A DNA stretch of 64,000 nucleotides, from positions 62,001 to 126,000 of the forward strand of contig NZ_BSDY01000010.1 in NCBI RefSeq assembly GCF_027925155.1, read 5' to 3'. Position 1 is the stretch's first letter. Every line of letters starts with the position of its first letter. Under the pieces are notes generated by a model, which was not told where the DNA came from, did not search any database, and saw only the letters and a program-made list of their open reading frames with translations. Shown here piece after piece: positions 1-9,558 of this stretch. A program made the position numbers and the translations under genes. The DNA is from Propionigenium maris DSM 9537. GTDB taxonomy: Bacteria > Fusobacteriota > Fusobacteriia > Fusobacteriales > Fusobacteriaceae.

Positions 1-2031
1 GAATATGTATTTACTTCAGCCAAGGAAAAGATAGAAGATTATAAAAAAGAATGTGGCCACGAAAATGTAGATGTACTAACGTTTGGAATTAATCCGATTT
101 ATCATAATCCTATAGGACTGAGAAACTTTAATTTTGAAAAAAAAGTGGTTTTTTCAGGATCATGGATAGCTGAAAAATATCCTGAAAGAGGTCCGGAAAC
201 AATAGATATCTTTGACGGCATACTAAGAGCTGACCATGGTTTGAAAATAATTGATAGGAATTTCAACTTGAATCTAAAGAAATACAAGTTCCCTGAACAA
301 TACACTGAATTTGTATCTCCGGCAATAAATCATGAAAAACTACAAAAAGTTCACAAGCTCTATAACTGGGCTATTAACTTAAATAGTATTAAAGACAGTT
401 TTTCAATGTTTGCTAATAGAGTTTATGAACTGCAAGCAATGGGAAATATATTACTATCTAATTATAGTATAGGGGTAAATTGTCTTTTCCCAAATGTTTT
501 TATAGTAAACGATGGATCAGAAGTACAAAGAATTCTAAATGGGTTTAATGAGAAGGAGCTATATAGACACCAAGTACTAGGAATTAGAAATACGATGTCA
601 GGGCATTGTAACTTTGACAAACTTCAAAGGTTATTTAGTATTGCTAAAAAAAATTATGAGTTTACTCCTCCTTTAGTAACTATATTATATGACAAGCTAA
701 CTGAGAGTATTCAAGAATCTTATAAAAGACAAACATATGAAAATAAAGAGCTGGTTTCAATAGAGGATTTTTCAATGAATCAGTATGAAAAATCAGATAT
801 CATTTGTTATTTTTCTGAAGAATATCTCTATGAAGAGTTTTATATTCAGGATATGGTAAATGGGTTTAAATATACTGACTCGGATTATATCACAAAGGAT
901 ATGTATTATGAGGGCGATAAATTAGTCGAAGGAATTCAAAACAATTATGTCAGTTATATCAAAGATGAAGCAAGAACATTGTATTGGAAAAACTCCTTTA
1001 CATATGAAGCTTTTAAAAAGAGAAAAATTGTAGGGAAAGTAGGCAACGGATACAGTATAGATCCTTTTGAAATAGAAGCTATCAATGAAAGAGTCGGAAA
1101 AATAAAAAAAGACTATAAACTATCATTAATAATACCTACTTATAATAATGGAGACCACTTGTGGAGTAAGTGTTTTAACAGTCTGAAAAGAAGTACTATG
1201 TTTAATGATATAGAAATAATTATTGTGGATGATGGTTCTACTGACAATTATACACCTAAAATCGTAGAGAGATTAGGAAGGCATTATGCCAATGTTAAGA
1301 CATACTTCTATAATGATGGAGGAAGCGGAAGTGCTTCAAGGCCAAGAAATAAGGGAATAGAATTGTCAACTACAGAATTAATAACTTATCTAGATCCTGA
1401 TAATGAAGCGGTTAATGATGGTTACTATAAATTGTATAAAAAAATGTTGTCAACCAATTCAGATATTGTAATAGGTGATTACTTGAAATTAACAAATAAA
1501 AAATCTCTTTTTTCTGTAAAGCATTTTTACCAAAAGGACATTAACAGTCCAAGAGATTATTTATTAAAAACTAATTTTAGAGCTCAAAGTATACAAGCAT
1601 TAATAGTGAAAAAAGAAATTATAACAAAAAATTCTTTAGAGATGATTGAAGGAGCAATAGGACAAGATACTTTGTTTTTTCAAGAGTTAATTTTAAATTC
1701 TAAAAATATTATTTTTATAGATGAATTAATACACCTATACTATGCTGCAGTAGAAGGATCTGCAGTAAATAATATTTCAAGAAAATTTTTTGAGAGATAC
1801 TTAATTATGGAAAAGGGAAGACTCGAAGCACTTGAATCCTATGGGTTACTAAAAAGTTATAAAGAGCAGAAATTTGAGTATTATTATAAAAACTGGTATT
1901 TAGAAAAATTAAAAAAAATAAAGCCTGATGACTATCTTTATGCTAAAAAGGTCTTATTGGAGATATTTAACCTGTATTCGACTTCAGGTAAAATAAAAGA
2001 TGAAGAAATTAGAAAATTTGTTAAATCTTGA
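1..2031 (+). CDS. Two-domain glycosyltransferase, 5' end cut by window edge
   Basis: The frame is open from base 1, so the start lies outside the window; the GTG at 145 is internal. The first ~330 visible residues resemble the C-terminal part of a CgeB-like/GT-B glycosyltransferase. From about residue 372 a GT-A family 2 domain follows, with SLIIPTYNN, then IIIVDDGSTDN near residue 407 and a LDPDNE motif near 464 as the metal/nucleotide-sugar site. The last ~110 residues are helical and rich in Lys and Tyr. It is a cytoplasmic enzyme adding sugars to a surface polysaccharide; donor and acceptor cannot be read. It is followed 100 bp later by wecC, as expected in a capsule/O-antigen locus. Family assignment of the GT2 domain is firm, the N-terminal domain less so. 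Confidence 0.8.
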   Translation, partial: EYVFTSAKEKIEDYKKECGHENVDVLTFGINPIYHNPIGLRNFNFEKKVVFSGSWIAEKYPERGPETIDIFDGILRADHGLKIIDRNFNLNLKKYKFPEQYTEFVSPAINHEKLQKVHKLYNWAINLNSIKDSFSMFANRVYELQAMGNILLSNYSIGVNCLFPNVFIVNDGSEVQRILNGFNEKELYRHQVLGIRNTMSGHCNFDKLQRLFSIAKKNYEFTPPLVTILYDKLTESIQESYKRQTYENKELVSIEDFSMNQYEKSDIICYFSEEYLYEEFYIQDMVNGFKYTDSDYITKDMYYEGDKLVEGIQNNYVSYIKDEARTLYWKNSFTYEAFKKRKIVGKVGNGYSIDPFEIEAINERVGKIKKDYKLSLIIPTYNNGDHLWSKCFNSLKRSTMFNDIEIIIVDDGSTDNYTPKIVERLGRHYANVKTYFYNDGGSGSASRPRNKGIELSTTELITYLDPDNEAVNDGYYKLYKKMLSTNSDIVIGDYLKLTNKKSLFSVKHFYQKDINSPRDYLLKTNFRAQSIQALIVKKEIITKNSLEMIEGAIGQDTLFFQELILNSKNIIFIDELIHLYYAAVEGSAVNNISRKFFERYLIMEKGRLEALESYGLLKSYKEQKFEYYYKNWYLEKLKKIKPDDYLYAKKVLLEIFNLYSTSGKIKDEEIRKFVKS

Positions 2032-2132
2032 TTTTCATAAGTTGATTTTATGTTGTTAATTCAAGTTAGCAAAATTTAAAAGAAAGTAATTAATAATATA
2101 AATTAAAATACTAAAAGGAGAGAAACTAGAAG

Positions 2133-3359
2133 ATGAAAAAAATTAATGTAATTGGATTGGGGTACATAGGATTACCTACAGCTCTTATGTTCGCAAAAAG
2201 CGGAGTTAGCGTTGTAGGAACAGATTATAACAAGGAGTTGGTTGACTCTTTAAATAGAAATGAGCTAACCTTTGAGGAGGAAGGCCTTGAGGAACTATTC
2301 AAAGATGCTCGTACAAACGGGATAGAATTTTCAACGGAGTATCAGAAAACAGATACATATATAATAACAGTACCAACGCCATATTTAAAGGAATCTAAAA
2401 AATTAGATCCTAAATATGTAATATCTGCAGTAAACTCTGTGCTGGATATCTGTGAAAAAGGGACTAAGCTTATAATCGAGTCAACTATATCACCAGGTTC
2501 TATTAATAAGTTTGTAAGACCTGCCATTGTAGAGAGAGGATTTATTATAGGAGAGGATATTCACCTTGTTCATGCACCAGAGAGAATTATTCCGGGAAAT
2601 ATGATATATGAACTTGAATATAACTCAAGAACGATCGGTGCAGACAGAAAAAAAATTGGTGAAGAAGTTAAAGAACTTTATAAAAGCTTCTGTAAAGCAG
2701 ACATAGTGGTAACTGATATTAGATCTGCTGAGATGTCTAAGGTAGTAGAAAACACATTCAGAGATATAAATATTGCATTCGCCAATGAGCTAACTCAGAT
2801 TTGTAGAGAGGATGATATGGATGTATATGAAATTATTAAAATAGCTAATATGCACCCTAGAGTGAATATATTACAGCCAGGTCCAGGTGTAGGAGGACAT
2901 TGCATTTCTGTAGACCCTTGGTTTCTAGTGGGAGACTACCCTGATCTAACTAACTTAATATTGAATGCAAGAAAGATAAATGATTCTATGCCAGATCATG
3001 TGCTAAAAAGAATAAGAGATATCATGAGAGAGCATAAAATTACAGACATTTCTGAAATTGGGTTATACGGTCTTACTTATAAGGAAAATGTAGACGATAT
3101 GAGAGAGAGTCCGACACTACAGCTTTTAGAAAAGATGGATGAGCACCTAGCTTTTGGTGTAAAGGTATTTGATCCATTTATAAAAACTAAGCAGGTAGAT
3201 AACCAGTTTGTAAGTTTTGAGGATTTTGTGGATCAAGTGAAAATAGTAGTTGTACTAGTAGGTCATGATCATATCAAAGAAAACATGGATAAAATCAAAG
3301 ATAAGTTAGTTTTAGATACTAAAAACATTTGTACTTTTGAGAGTGCTTATAAACTGTAG
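2133..3359 (+). CDS. wecC: UDP-N-acetyl-D-mannosaminuronate dehydrogenase (WecC-type)
   Basis: 408 aa nucleotide-sugar dehydrogenase oxidising UDP-ManNAc to UDP-ManNAcA with two NAD+. The N-terminal Rossmann motif is GLGYIGLPTA (residues 8-17), and the catalytic Cys257 sits in GPGVGGHCISVDPW. The Gly-rich active-site context and the wecB gene just downstream favour the ManNAc rather than the glucose substrate; the separate ugd gene at 19529 covers UDP-glucose. The start ATG has an AAAGGAGAG ribosome binding site. The gene ends in a strong terminator, so wecB is a separate transcript. Confidence 0.9.
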   Translation: MKKINVIGLGYIGLPTALMFAKSGVSVVGTDYNKELVDSLNRNELTFEEEGLEELFKDARTNGIEFSTEYQKTDTYIITVPTPYLKESKKLDPKYVISAVNSVLDICEKGTKLIIESTISPGSINKFVRPAIVERGFIIGEDIHLVHAPERIIPGNMIYELEYNSRTIGADRKKIGEEVKELYKSFCKADIVVTDIRSAEMSKVVENTFRDINIAFANELTQICREDDMDVYEIIKIANMHPRVNILQPGPGVGGHCISVDPWFLVGDYPDLTNLILNARKINDSMPDHVLKRIRDIMREHKITDISEIGLYGLTYKENVDDMRESPTLQLLEKMDEHLAFGVKVFDPFIKTKQVDNQFVSFEDFVDQVKIVVVLVGHDHIKENMDKIKDKLVLDTKNICTFESAYKL

Positions 3360-3430
3360 TGTTTTTTTTCTTAGGTTTAATTTATTTAAGCAGAGTTCAG
3401 TAAGAGTTTAATTTTATTTAGTTTATTAAG

Positions 3431-3460
3431 GAAAAGACAGGAAATTCCTGTCTTTTTCTT
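3431..3460 (+). terminator. Intrinsic terminator after wecC
   Basis: GAAAAGACAGG pairs with CCTGTCTTTTTC across a short AAATT loop and ends in a T-rich tract. It lies 72 bases past the wecC stop. Confidence 0.85.
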
Positions 3461-3472
3461 AAAGTAGAGAAG

Positions 3473-3501
3473 TTGAGTATCTTATAGAAAAAAATTATAA
3501 C
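3473..3501 (+). promoter_or_regulatory. Sigma-70-type promoter for wecB operon
   Basis: TTGAGT (3473-3478), a 17-base spacer and TATAAC (3496-3501), placed directly after the wecC terminator. It would give a ~100-base leader to wecB. Confidence 0.6.
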
Positions 3502-3605
3502 AAATAGGAATAATGATAAAGCTAATAAAAAATAAAATATTTAAGAAATAAGAATTAATAGAGAGTTATTAAATTTTTGCTAAAAAAGTATGCTTGGAGG
3601 AGAGA

Positions 3606-4724
3606 ATGAACAAGATAAAGGTAATGACAGTATTTGGAACCAGGCCAGAGGCCATAAAGATGTGTCCATTGGTGAAGGCACTGGAAAGAGATGAAAGGTT
3701 TGAATCAATTGTGTGTGTAACAGCACAGCACAGAGAGATGCTGGACTCTGTACTTGAGATATTTAATGTAAAGGCAGACTATGATCTGAATCTCATGAGT
3801 CACGGACAGACGATAATAGATATTTCCAGCAAGGTGCTTTACGGAGTAGATGAGGTAATAAAGAAAGCCGAACCTCACATTGTGCTGGTTCATGGAGATA
3901 CCTCTACAACTCTTAATGCAGCTCAGGCGGCTTTTTACAATAAGGTTCCTGTAGGCCATGTGGAAGCTGGACTTAGAAGCGGAGATCTTTTTTCTCCATA
4001 CCCAGAAGAGTTCAACAGAAAGCTAGTGGGAGGATTTGCAGATATACATTTTGCTCCAACAAAGGGAAATGTTAACAACCTTCTTAAGGAGGGAATAGCG
4101 GAGGAAAAGATTTCCTTAACTGGTAATACAGTAATTGATGCATTGTTTGAAGTGATAAGAAATGACTTTATATTTGAGGATGAAGTATTGAAAAATGTAG
4201 ATTTTAACAATAAAAAAGTAATTTTATTAACCTGTCACAGAAGGGAAAACTGGGGTAAGCCAATGGAGGATATCTTTTCTGCAGTCAAAAAAATAGTGGC
4301 TGAAAATGAGGAGGTTGAAGTAGTTTTCCCTGTACATCTAAACCCTAAAATCAGAGAGTTAGCGAATAATGTGTTTGGCGAAGTTGAAAGAGTTCATCTT
4401 ATTGAACCCCAGGACTATGAACCATTTGTAAATTTAATTTCTAAGTCACACTTAATTATGACTGACTCAGGTGGGATTCAGGAAGAAGCTCCTGCATTAG
4501 GTAAACCAGTGGTAGTTCTTAGAACTGAAACGGAAAGACCAGAAGCTGTGGAAGCCGGAACGGTAAAAGTAGTAGGAGTAGATAAAAATGTTATAATAAA
4601 AGAAGTAAACAAGCTTCTAGTGGATAAACACGCCTATGAGCATATGGCTAATGCAGTTAATCCCTATGGTGATGGTAAGGCATGCGGAAGAATACTGGAA
4701 GATATTGTAGAAAGGTTTATGTAG
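3606..4724 (+). CDS. wecB: UDP-N-acetylglucosamine 2-epimerase (non-hydrolysing)
   Basis: 372 aa GT-B-fold epimerase interconverting UDP-GlcNAc and UDP-ManNAc, the substrate of the WecC product upstream. Visible family motifs are FGTRPEAIKM at the N terminus, LVHGDTSTT, HVEAGLRSGD, LLTCHRRENW and TDSGGIQEEAP, where the uracil/UDP is bound. The start chosen is the ATG at 3606, because the alternative TTG at 3594 lies inside the GGAGGAG ribosome binding site. It abuts the next gene with no gap (stop at 4722-4724, ATG at 4725), so the two are translationally linked. Confidence 0.95.
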   Translation: MNKIKVMTVFGTRPEAIKMCPLVKALERDERFESIVCVTAQHREMLDSVLEIFNVKADYDLNLMSHGQTIIDISSKVLYGVDEVIKKAEPHIVLVHGDTSTTLNAAQAAFYNKVPVGHVEAGLRSGDLFSPYPEEFNRKLVGGFADIHFAPTKGNVNNLLKEGIAEEKISLTGNTVIDALFEVIRNDFIFEDEVLKNVDFNNKKVILLTCHRRENWGKPMEDIFSAVKKIVAENEEVEVVFPVHLNPKIRELANNVFGEVERVHLIEPQDYEPFVNLISKSHLIMTDSGGIQEEAPALGKPVVVLRTETERPEAVEAGTVKVVGVDKNVIIKEVNKLLVDKHAYEHMANAVNPYGDGKACGRILEDIVERFM

Positions 4725-5930
4725 ATGTTAAATAAAAAAAAAATTAAGAACTTACTTTTTAACTTTATAATATTTATGTATTCTTCAATGATATTTATTC
4801 TGAGTCTCATTATTAAGGGGTTCTTTAAAAATAGAAAGATCTGGTTAATATGTGAGACAGATGTGACTGCTCAGGATAATGGATATCACTTTTTTAAGTG
4901 GATGAGGGAAAATCATCCTGAAATAGAGACCCACTACTTGATAAATAAGAGATCAAAGGATTATGAGAAGGTGGCGAGTCTGGGGAATGTTGTTTCCAGG
5001 CTCAGCTTTTATCATATACTCTACCTCTTTATGGCAGAAAAACATATTGGGACCCATGATTACAGGCATTGGGCATATCCAGGCAAAAGATCAATATTTC
5101 AGAAATACTTTGAAAAGCATCTAAAGGGTGAATTTATACAATTACAGCATGGAATTCTTCATATGAGAGGGGAAAGAGGATTTCATTACAATCCTATGGA
5201 AGCTAAATATGATAAGGTGATAGTTTCTTCAGAGTGGGAAAAGAGGTTGTTGAATGAGCACTTTGGGCATCCTGACCAAAATTTAATAGTAACAGGACTT
5301 GCAAGATATGACAACTTGTATAAGAGTGATGTAGTAGAAGATCAGATATTCTTTATGCCAACCTGGAGAAAGGCAATAAGAAAGAGGGAGTTATTTATAT
5401 GTTCAGACTACTATTTAAAAACTAAAGAGATCCTTGAAGATAAAAATCTTTTAAAAAAACTGAGGGAAAAGAAAATCAAAGTAAAGTTTTATCTCCATAT
5501 AAAATTACACAAATTTATAGATTTATTTCAAGAGTTAGAAAATGATGTTATAGAGATAGTTGAAGCAGGAGATGAAGATGTGCAGACTCTTTTGAAGAAG
5601 AGTAAACTTCTTATAACGGATTATTCAAGTATTTCTTTTGATTTTATTTATATGGAGAAGCCAGTTCTTTTTTATCAATATGACTACAAAGACTATATAG
5701 AAAGTTATAGAGTTCAAGGCTATGAGGAATATAAAAATGATAGATTTGGATATATAGCTTATAACTCAAAGACTCTAATTGATAAAATTATCTATTACCT
5801 AGATAATGATTTTAAGGCAGAAGAAGAGTATATTAAAAAAAGTAATAAGTATTTTAAATTTAGAGATAATAATAATTGTCAGAGGATATATAATGAAATC
5901 ATTGAACCGAGTAAAAAGGATTGCAAGTAG
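4725..5930 (+). CDS. CDP-glycerol glycerophosphotransferase family protein (1st of 3)
   Basis: 401 aa member of the TagB/TagF/SpsB-like family (Glyphos_transf). It has an N-terminal hydrophobic segment (about residues 10-32) that probably anchors it to the inner face of the membrane. Family motifs are TAQDNGYHFF, LQHGILHMRGERG, MPTWRKAIRK, and LLITDYSSISFDFIY near the C terminus, which binds the CDP-alcohol. Such enzymes transfer glycerol- or ribitol-phosphate, or related groups, to polyprenyl-linked glycans. It begins directly after wecB and overlaps the next paralogue by 38 bases. The exact phosphodiester product cannot be read from sequence. Confidence 0.85.
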   Translation: MLNKKKIKNLLFNFIIFMYSSMIFILSLIIKGFFKNRKIWLICETDVTAQDNGYHFFKWMRENHPEIETHYLINKRSKDYEKVASLGNVVSRLSFYHILYLFMAEKHIGTHDYRHWAYPGKRSIFQKYFEKHLKGEFIQLQHGILHMRGERGFHYNPMEAKYDKVIVSSEWEKRLLNEHFGHPDQNLIVTGLARYDNLYKSDVVEDQIFFMPTWRKAIRKRELFICSDYYLKTKEILEDKNLLKKLREKKIKVKFYLHIKLHKFIDLFQELENDVIEIVEAGDEDVQTLLKKSKLLITDYSSISFDFIYMEKPVLFYQYDYKDYIESYRVQGYEEYKNDRFGYIAYNSKTLIDKIIYYLDNDFKAEEEYIKKSNKYFKFRDNNNCQRIYNEIIEPSKKDCK

Positions 5931-7113
5931 AATTGTAAAATGTGATAAAAAATCCATTTCATCAAAGGTTTTTAAAACTTTAAGTGGAATTTTAAAAGGG
6001 GGAGCAGCCCTTCTGTTAAGCAGAATTTTGAGAAGGAAGAGTACATGGCTCATAGGTGAGACAGATATTACAGCCCAGGATAATGGTTACCACCTCTTTA
6101 AATATGTCAGGGAAAACTACCCTGAAAAAGAGTGCTATTATCTTCTAGATAGAAAGTCACCAGATAAAGAGAAGGTAGAAATGCTGGGGAATGTTGTCTA
6201 TCACGGAACATTTAAACACTTACTTTACCTTTTTCAGACTGAAAAGCATATAGGGAGTCATGATTACAGGTACTGGCACTATCCCGGATACAGCAAGATC
6301 TTTTCCAAATTTTTCGGTAGTTTTATAAAAGGAAAGTTTATCCAGATACAGCATGGGATTATTCATATAAAATCCGAAAGGGGTTTTCATTATGATCCTG
6401 AAAAGCCCTATGATGTAATATGTGTTAGTTCCCAGTATGAAAAAGTTCTTCTTAGGGATCATTTTGGTCACTCAGAAGAGGTGCTTAAAATTACAGGTCT
6501 CTGCAGGTATGATAAACTGGAGAATCAGGAAGTAGATGAAAAATCTATTATATTCATGCCAACCTGGAGGAAGGGACTGCATAAAAAAGAAGAGTTTTTA
6601 TCTTCGGAGTACTACAGGCGGATAGAAGAATTCCTTTCTGATGAGGGGTTTATATCGCTATTGAGGACTCAAGGTATCAAGCTAGTTCTCTATCTACATG
6701 TAAAATTACAGCATCATAGCAGGTATTTTGAAAAATATGAAAATGATGTGGTGAGGGTAGTAGGATTAGGGGAAGAAAGTGTACAGGAGCTTATAAAAAA
6801 GGGGAACCTTATGATAACTGATTATTCCAGTGTTTCCCTGGATTTTGCCTATCTAAATAAACCGGTGCTATTTTATCAGTGGGATTTTTCGGAATATGTA
6901 GAGGGCTATGATGTGCAAAATCCAAAAGAATATCAGGAGATGAGGTTTGGTTATATCTGCAAGACTAAGGGTGAGCTTTTGGAGCATGTAGAAGAGTACC
7001 TATTAAATGACTTCCAAGTGAACCCAATTCATGGAGAAAAATCAGACTTATACTTTGAATATCGAGACCGAAACAATTGTAAAAGAGTTTATGAGGTCAT
7101 TGAGGGGTTATAG
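5893..7113 (+). CDS. CDP-glycerol glycerophosphotransferase family protein (2nd of 3)
   Basis: 406 aa paralogue of the preceding gene, matching it along its whole length: TAQDNGYHLFKY, IQHGIIHIKSERG, MPTWRKGLHKK, MITDYSSVSLDFAYL. The ATG at 5893, preceded by AGAGGAT, gives an N terminus that aligns with the sister protein; an earlier in-frame ATG at 5806 would add 29 unrelated residues. The overlap with the upstream gene suggests coupled translation. Its base composition is less AT-rich than that of the first copy. A role in building or priming a phosphodiester-linked polymer is inferred from the family. Confidence 0.85.
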   Translation: MKSLNRVKRIASRIVKCDKKSISSKVFKTLSGILKGGAALLLSRILRRKSTWLIGETDITAQDNGYHLFKYVRENYPEKECYYLLDRKSPDKEKVEMLGNVVYHGTFKHLLYLFQTEKHIGSHDYRYWHYPGYSKIFSKFFGSFIKGKFIQIQHGIIHIKSERGFHYDPEKPYDVICVSSQYEKVLLRDHFGHSEEVLKITGLCRYDKLENQEVDEKSIIFMPTWRKGLHKKEEFLSSEYYRRIEEFLSDEGFISLLRTQGIKLVLYLHVKLQHHSRYFEKYENDVVRVVGLGEESVQELIKKGNLMITDYSSVSLDFAYLNKPVLFYQWDFSEYVEGYDVQNPKEYQEMRFGYICKTKGELLEHVEEYLLNDFQVNPIHGEKSDLYFEYRDRNNCKRVYEVIEGL

Positions 7114-7114
7114 T

Positions 7115-8140
7115 ATGAAAAAATTAATATCTGATGTTTTGAATTTAATTCTCAGTTCTACAAAGCTTTTTCTGGCTTTTCTTTTAAAGGGTTTGATCAG
7201 GGAAAAACCTGAATCTTATATCATAGGTTCCAACTATGGAACAAAAAGAAGCGATAATGCGAAGGCTCTCTATAATTACATAAAATCTTTAGGAAAAGAG
7301 GTTTATTTTATAGAGGATATCCCAACGGGTAAAAATAGTTTGAAAAGGGGCAGCTTTAAATCCTTTATATACTATTTTAAAGCTAGTGGAGTTTTTTATT
7401 CTCATAGCTTCTCAGATATTCTTCCAAGTATGCATAAAGCAGGAATGATTGTTAAATATCTTGGTGGACCTAAAAAAGTATTTATACAGCATGGAGTCAT
7501 ATTTACTAAAAAGATAAATAACTATGTAAAATCTTTAAAGAATACTGTAGATTATTTTGTAGTTTCCTCTAAACTTGAAAAAAAGATAGTAGAGCAAATA
7601 GGGATACCAGAAGAAAAATTAAAGCTCCTAGGATTGCCAAGACATGATCTATTGCCGGAAAATATAAAAAAAACAGAAAAAATTTTTGTATTTCTGACCT
7701 GGAAGGAAGGAAGCTTATATCTAAGCAAACTAAGAGAAATTTTAGAAGTATTAAAAACTACAGATTATCCTGTGAAATTAGCCGTTCATAATATGGTAAA
7801 GGGTGATTTGGATATTGATGAAAAATATCTGACTAGTGACATAGGTAAGGAAGTAAGGGAAGCTTCTATTTTAATTACAGATGATTCAAGTGTGGCATGG
7901 GACTTCTTCTATAACGGCAGGGAGGTAATTTTTTATAAGTCTGAAGAAGAGTGGTATGTAGATGATGAGTTTCTCGAATACAGAAAGGTTAATTCCCAGG
8001 AGGAATTGAAGGATCATCTAAAAAAAGTTATAGATAATAACTTGAAGATAGAGGTACCAATGAAATTATTTGAACACAGGGACAGTAATAATTCTGAGAG
8101 GGTATTTGAAGTTTTAAATAATAATAGGGAAAATAATTAA
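7115..8140 (+). CDS. CDP-glycerol glycerophosphotransferase-like protein (3rd of 3)
   Basis: 341 aa, more divergent third member. It keeps the QHGVIF, LTWKEGS and ILITDDSSVAWDFFY counterparts of the family motifs, but lacks the TAQDNGYH block seen in the other two, reading SNYGTKRSDNAKALY instead. An N-terminal hydrophobic segment is present. The start ATG lies one base after the previous stop with TGAGGGG as its ribosome binding site. The divergence suggests a different acceptor or alditol-phosphate donor, which is inference. A terminator follows directly. Confidence 0.75.
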   Translation: MKKLISDVLNLILSSTKLFLAFLLKGLIREKPESYIIGSNYGTKRSDNAKALYNYIKSLGKEVYFIEDIPTGKNSLKRGSFKSFIYYFKASGVFYSHSFSDILPSMHKAGMIVKYLGGPKKVFIQHGVIFTKKINNYVKSLKNTVDYFVVSSKLEKKIVEQIGIPEEKLKLLGLPRHDLLPENIKKTEKIFVFLTWKEGSLYLSKLREILEVLKTTDYPVKLAVHNMVKGDLDIDEKYLTSDIGKEVREASILITDDSSVAWDFFYNGREVIFYKSEEEWYVDDEFLEYRKVNSQEELKDHLKKVIDNNLKIEVPMKLFEHRDSNNSERVFEVLNNNRENN

Positions 8141-8168
8141 AAAGGGAGGATGTATCCTCTTTTTTTGT
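8139..8168 (+). terminator. Intrinsic terminator splitting the polysaccharide locus
   Basis: AAAAAGGGAGGA, a TGTA loop, TCCTCTTTTTTT. It starts at the stop codon of the third glycerophosphotransferase gene. The ATG at 8150 lies in its stem, which argues against that being a start codon. A TATAAT at 8171-8176 just after it may be the -10 of the next transcript, but no good -35 is seen. Confidence 0.7.
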
Positions 8169-8212
8169 TGTATAATATATACTGGACAATAAAATTTCAA
8201 GGAGTTGGAACA

Positions 8213-9475
8213 TTGAATAATGATAAAAAAGTATACTTAAGAATAATATATTTTATTCTCTTATTTCTTATGATCAGAGGAGGGAATATATACTATGGTA
8301 CCCCAATGAAGAGTTATAGTTATATAATATTTTTATTGATCTATCTATATTACTATCTCTTTGATATATTAAATTTCACAGATGAGTATGGGAGGTGGAC
8401 TCCCTGGGTAAGATCTTCAGCAGTCAATATAGTTATATCTGTTATGTTGTGGTCTTTTTCAAAGAGTTATCTGGTTTTTTTCAAGTTTTTTTTACTATGG
8501 GTCGGAAGCAACTTATTGAGAATGGTTATGGTGAAGGTTTACAGGAAGGATGGAACCTATAGAGGGTTATATATAGGGAAAGCAGAGGATTATATTACTG
8601 TAAATAAAGGATTTGCAGAAAGAAACTTCGGACAACTGGAATACATTTCCATTGATAAAGTTAAGAGTTTTAAGGAGGTAGAGGAACTCCTTAGGGAAAG
8701 AAATCTGGATCTCATATCTGTTGAAGAGGAGTTTATGAGAAAGTATGAGGTAGAATTTTTAAAACTAAAGATAAAGGGGTATAAAGTTTATTGTGAATGG
8801 CAGCTGATGCAGGAGATCGAAAGAAAGATCTACGTGGAAAAGATAAAGGAAAAGTGGTTTTTGTACAGTGAGGGTTTTGAAATTTTACACAATACATTTC
8901 AAAAAAATTTAAAGAAAATATTTGATATTTCCATGGCTACAATAATAGGCATTTTAACACTTCCTGTAATGGGCTTAACCTTTCTTATAGTCAAACTGGA
9001 TGGGGGGCCGGCTCTATTCAGGCAGAAAAGGGTAGGACTTAGAGGTGAGGAGTTCGAAATAATTAAGTTCAGGTCCATGAGTGTAGATGCAGAAAAACAC
9101 GGAGCTCAGTGGGCCCAAAAAAATGATTCAAGAATAACTAAAGTAGGAAAATTTATTAGAAAAACTAGGATAGATGAATTACCACAGTTGTGGAATGTAG
9201 TAAGGGGAGAGATGTCCTTTGTAGGACCCAGGCCAGAAAGGCTGGTGTTTATAGAGAAGCTGGAAAAGGAAATTCCTTTTTATGATGTAAGACACTCTAT
9301 AAAACCAGGACTAACTGGCTGGGCTCAGGTAATGTACCCCTATGGGTCCAGCGTAGAGGATGCGCTCCACAAGCTGGAATATGATCTATATTACCTTAAA
9401 CACCAGAACTTTATGTTTGATCTTATGGTTTTCTTTAAGACTATAAAGGTGGTATTGAGCAGAAGAGGAGTTTAG
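8213..9475 (+). CDS. Undecaprenyl-phosphate sugar phosphotransferase (WbaP/WcaJ type)
   Basis: 420 aa polyisoprenyl-phosphate hexose/HexNAc-1-phosphate transferase that starts repeat-unit assembly on the lipid carrier. Several N-terminal membrane segments (up to about residue 100) and a CoA-binding-like middle lead to the C-terminal catalytic domain, with a membrane hairpin (DISMATIIGILTLPVMG), FRQKRVGLRGEEFEIIKFRS, TRIDELPQLWNV, MSFVGPRPER and GLTGWAQV. I choose the TTG at 8213, preceded by CAAGGAG, over the ATG at 8150, which is buried in a terminator stem. The sugar moved cannot be told from sequence. Confidence 0.88.
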   Translation: MNNDKKVYLRIIYFILLFLMIRGGNIYYGTPMKSYSYIIFLLIYLYYYLFDILNFTDEYGRWTPWVRSSAVNIVISVMLWSFSKSYLVFFKFFLLWVGSNLLRMVMVKVYRKDGTYRGLYIGKAEDYITVNKGFAERNFGQLEYISIDKVKSFKEVEELLRERNLDLISVEEEFMRKYEVEFLKLKIKGYKVYCEWQLMQEIERKIYVEKIKEKWFLYSEGFEILHNTFQKNLKKIFDISMATIIGILTLPVMGLTFLIVKLDGGPALFRQKRVGLRGEEFEIIKFRSMSVDAEKHGAQWAQKNDSRITKVGKFIRKTRIDELPQLWNVVRGEMSFVGPRPERLVFIEKLEKEIPFYDVRHSIKPGLTGWAQVMYPYGSSVEDALHKLEYDLYYLKHQNFMFDLMVFFKTIKVVLSRRGV

Positions 9476-9558
9476 GACCTCGAATAGGACTAAAATAATT
9501 ACGATAAAGAAATCTGTACTAAAGCAGGGCTTGTGCAGTTAGGTAGAAAGGTAGGAAA

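Noticed and set aside
1..144. GTG at 145 as the true start of the first gene
   Set aside because: The frame is open to base 1 with protein-like sequence (VDVLTFGINPIYHNP), so the gene is cut by the window edge.
8150..8212. Upstream ATG extending the sugar transferase by 21 codons
   Set aside because: It sits in the stem of an intrinsic terminator; the TTG at 8213 has a proper CAAGGAG site and yields a normal membrane start.
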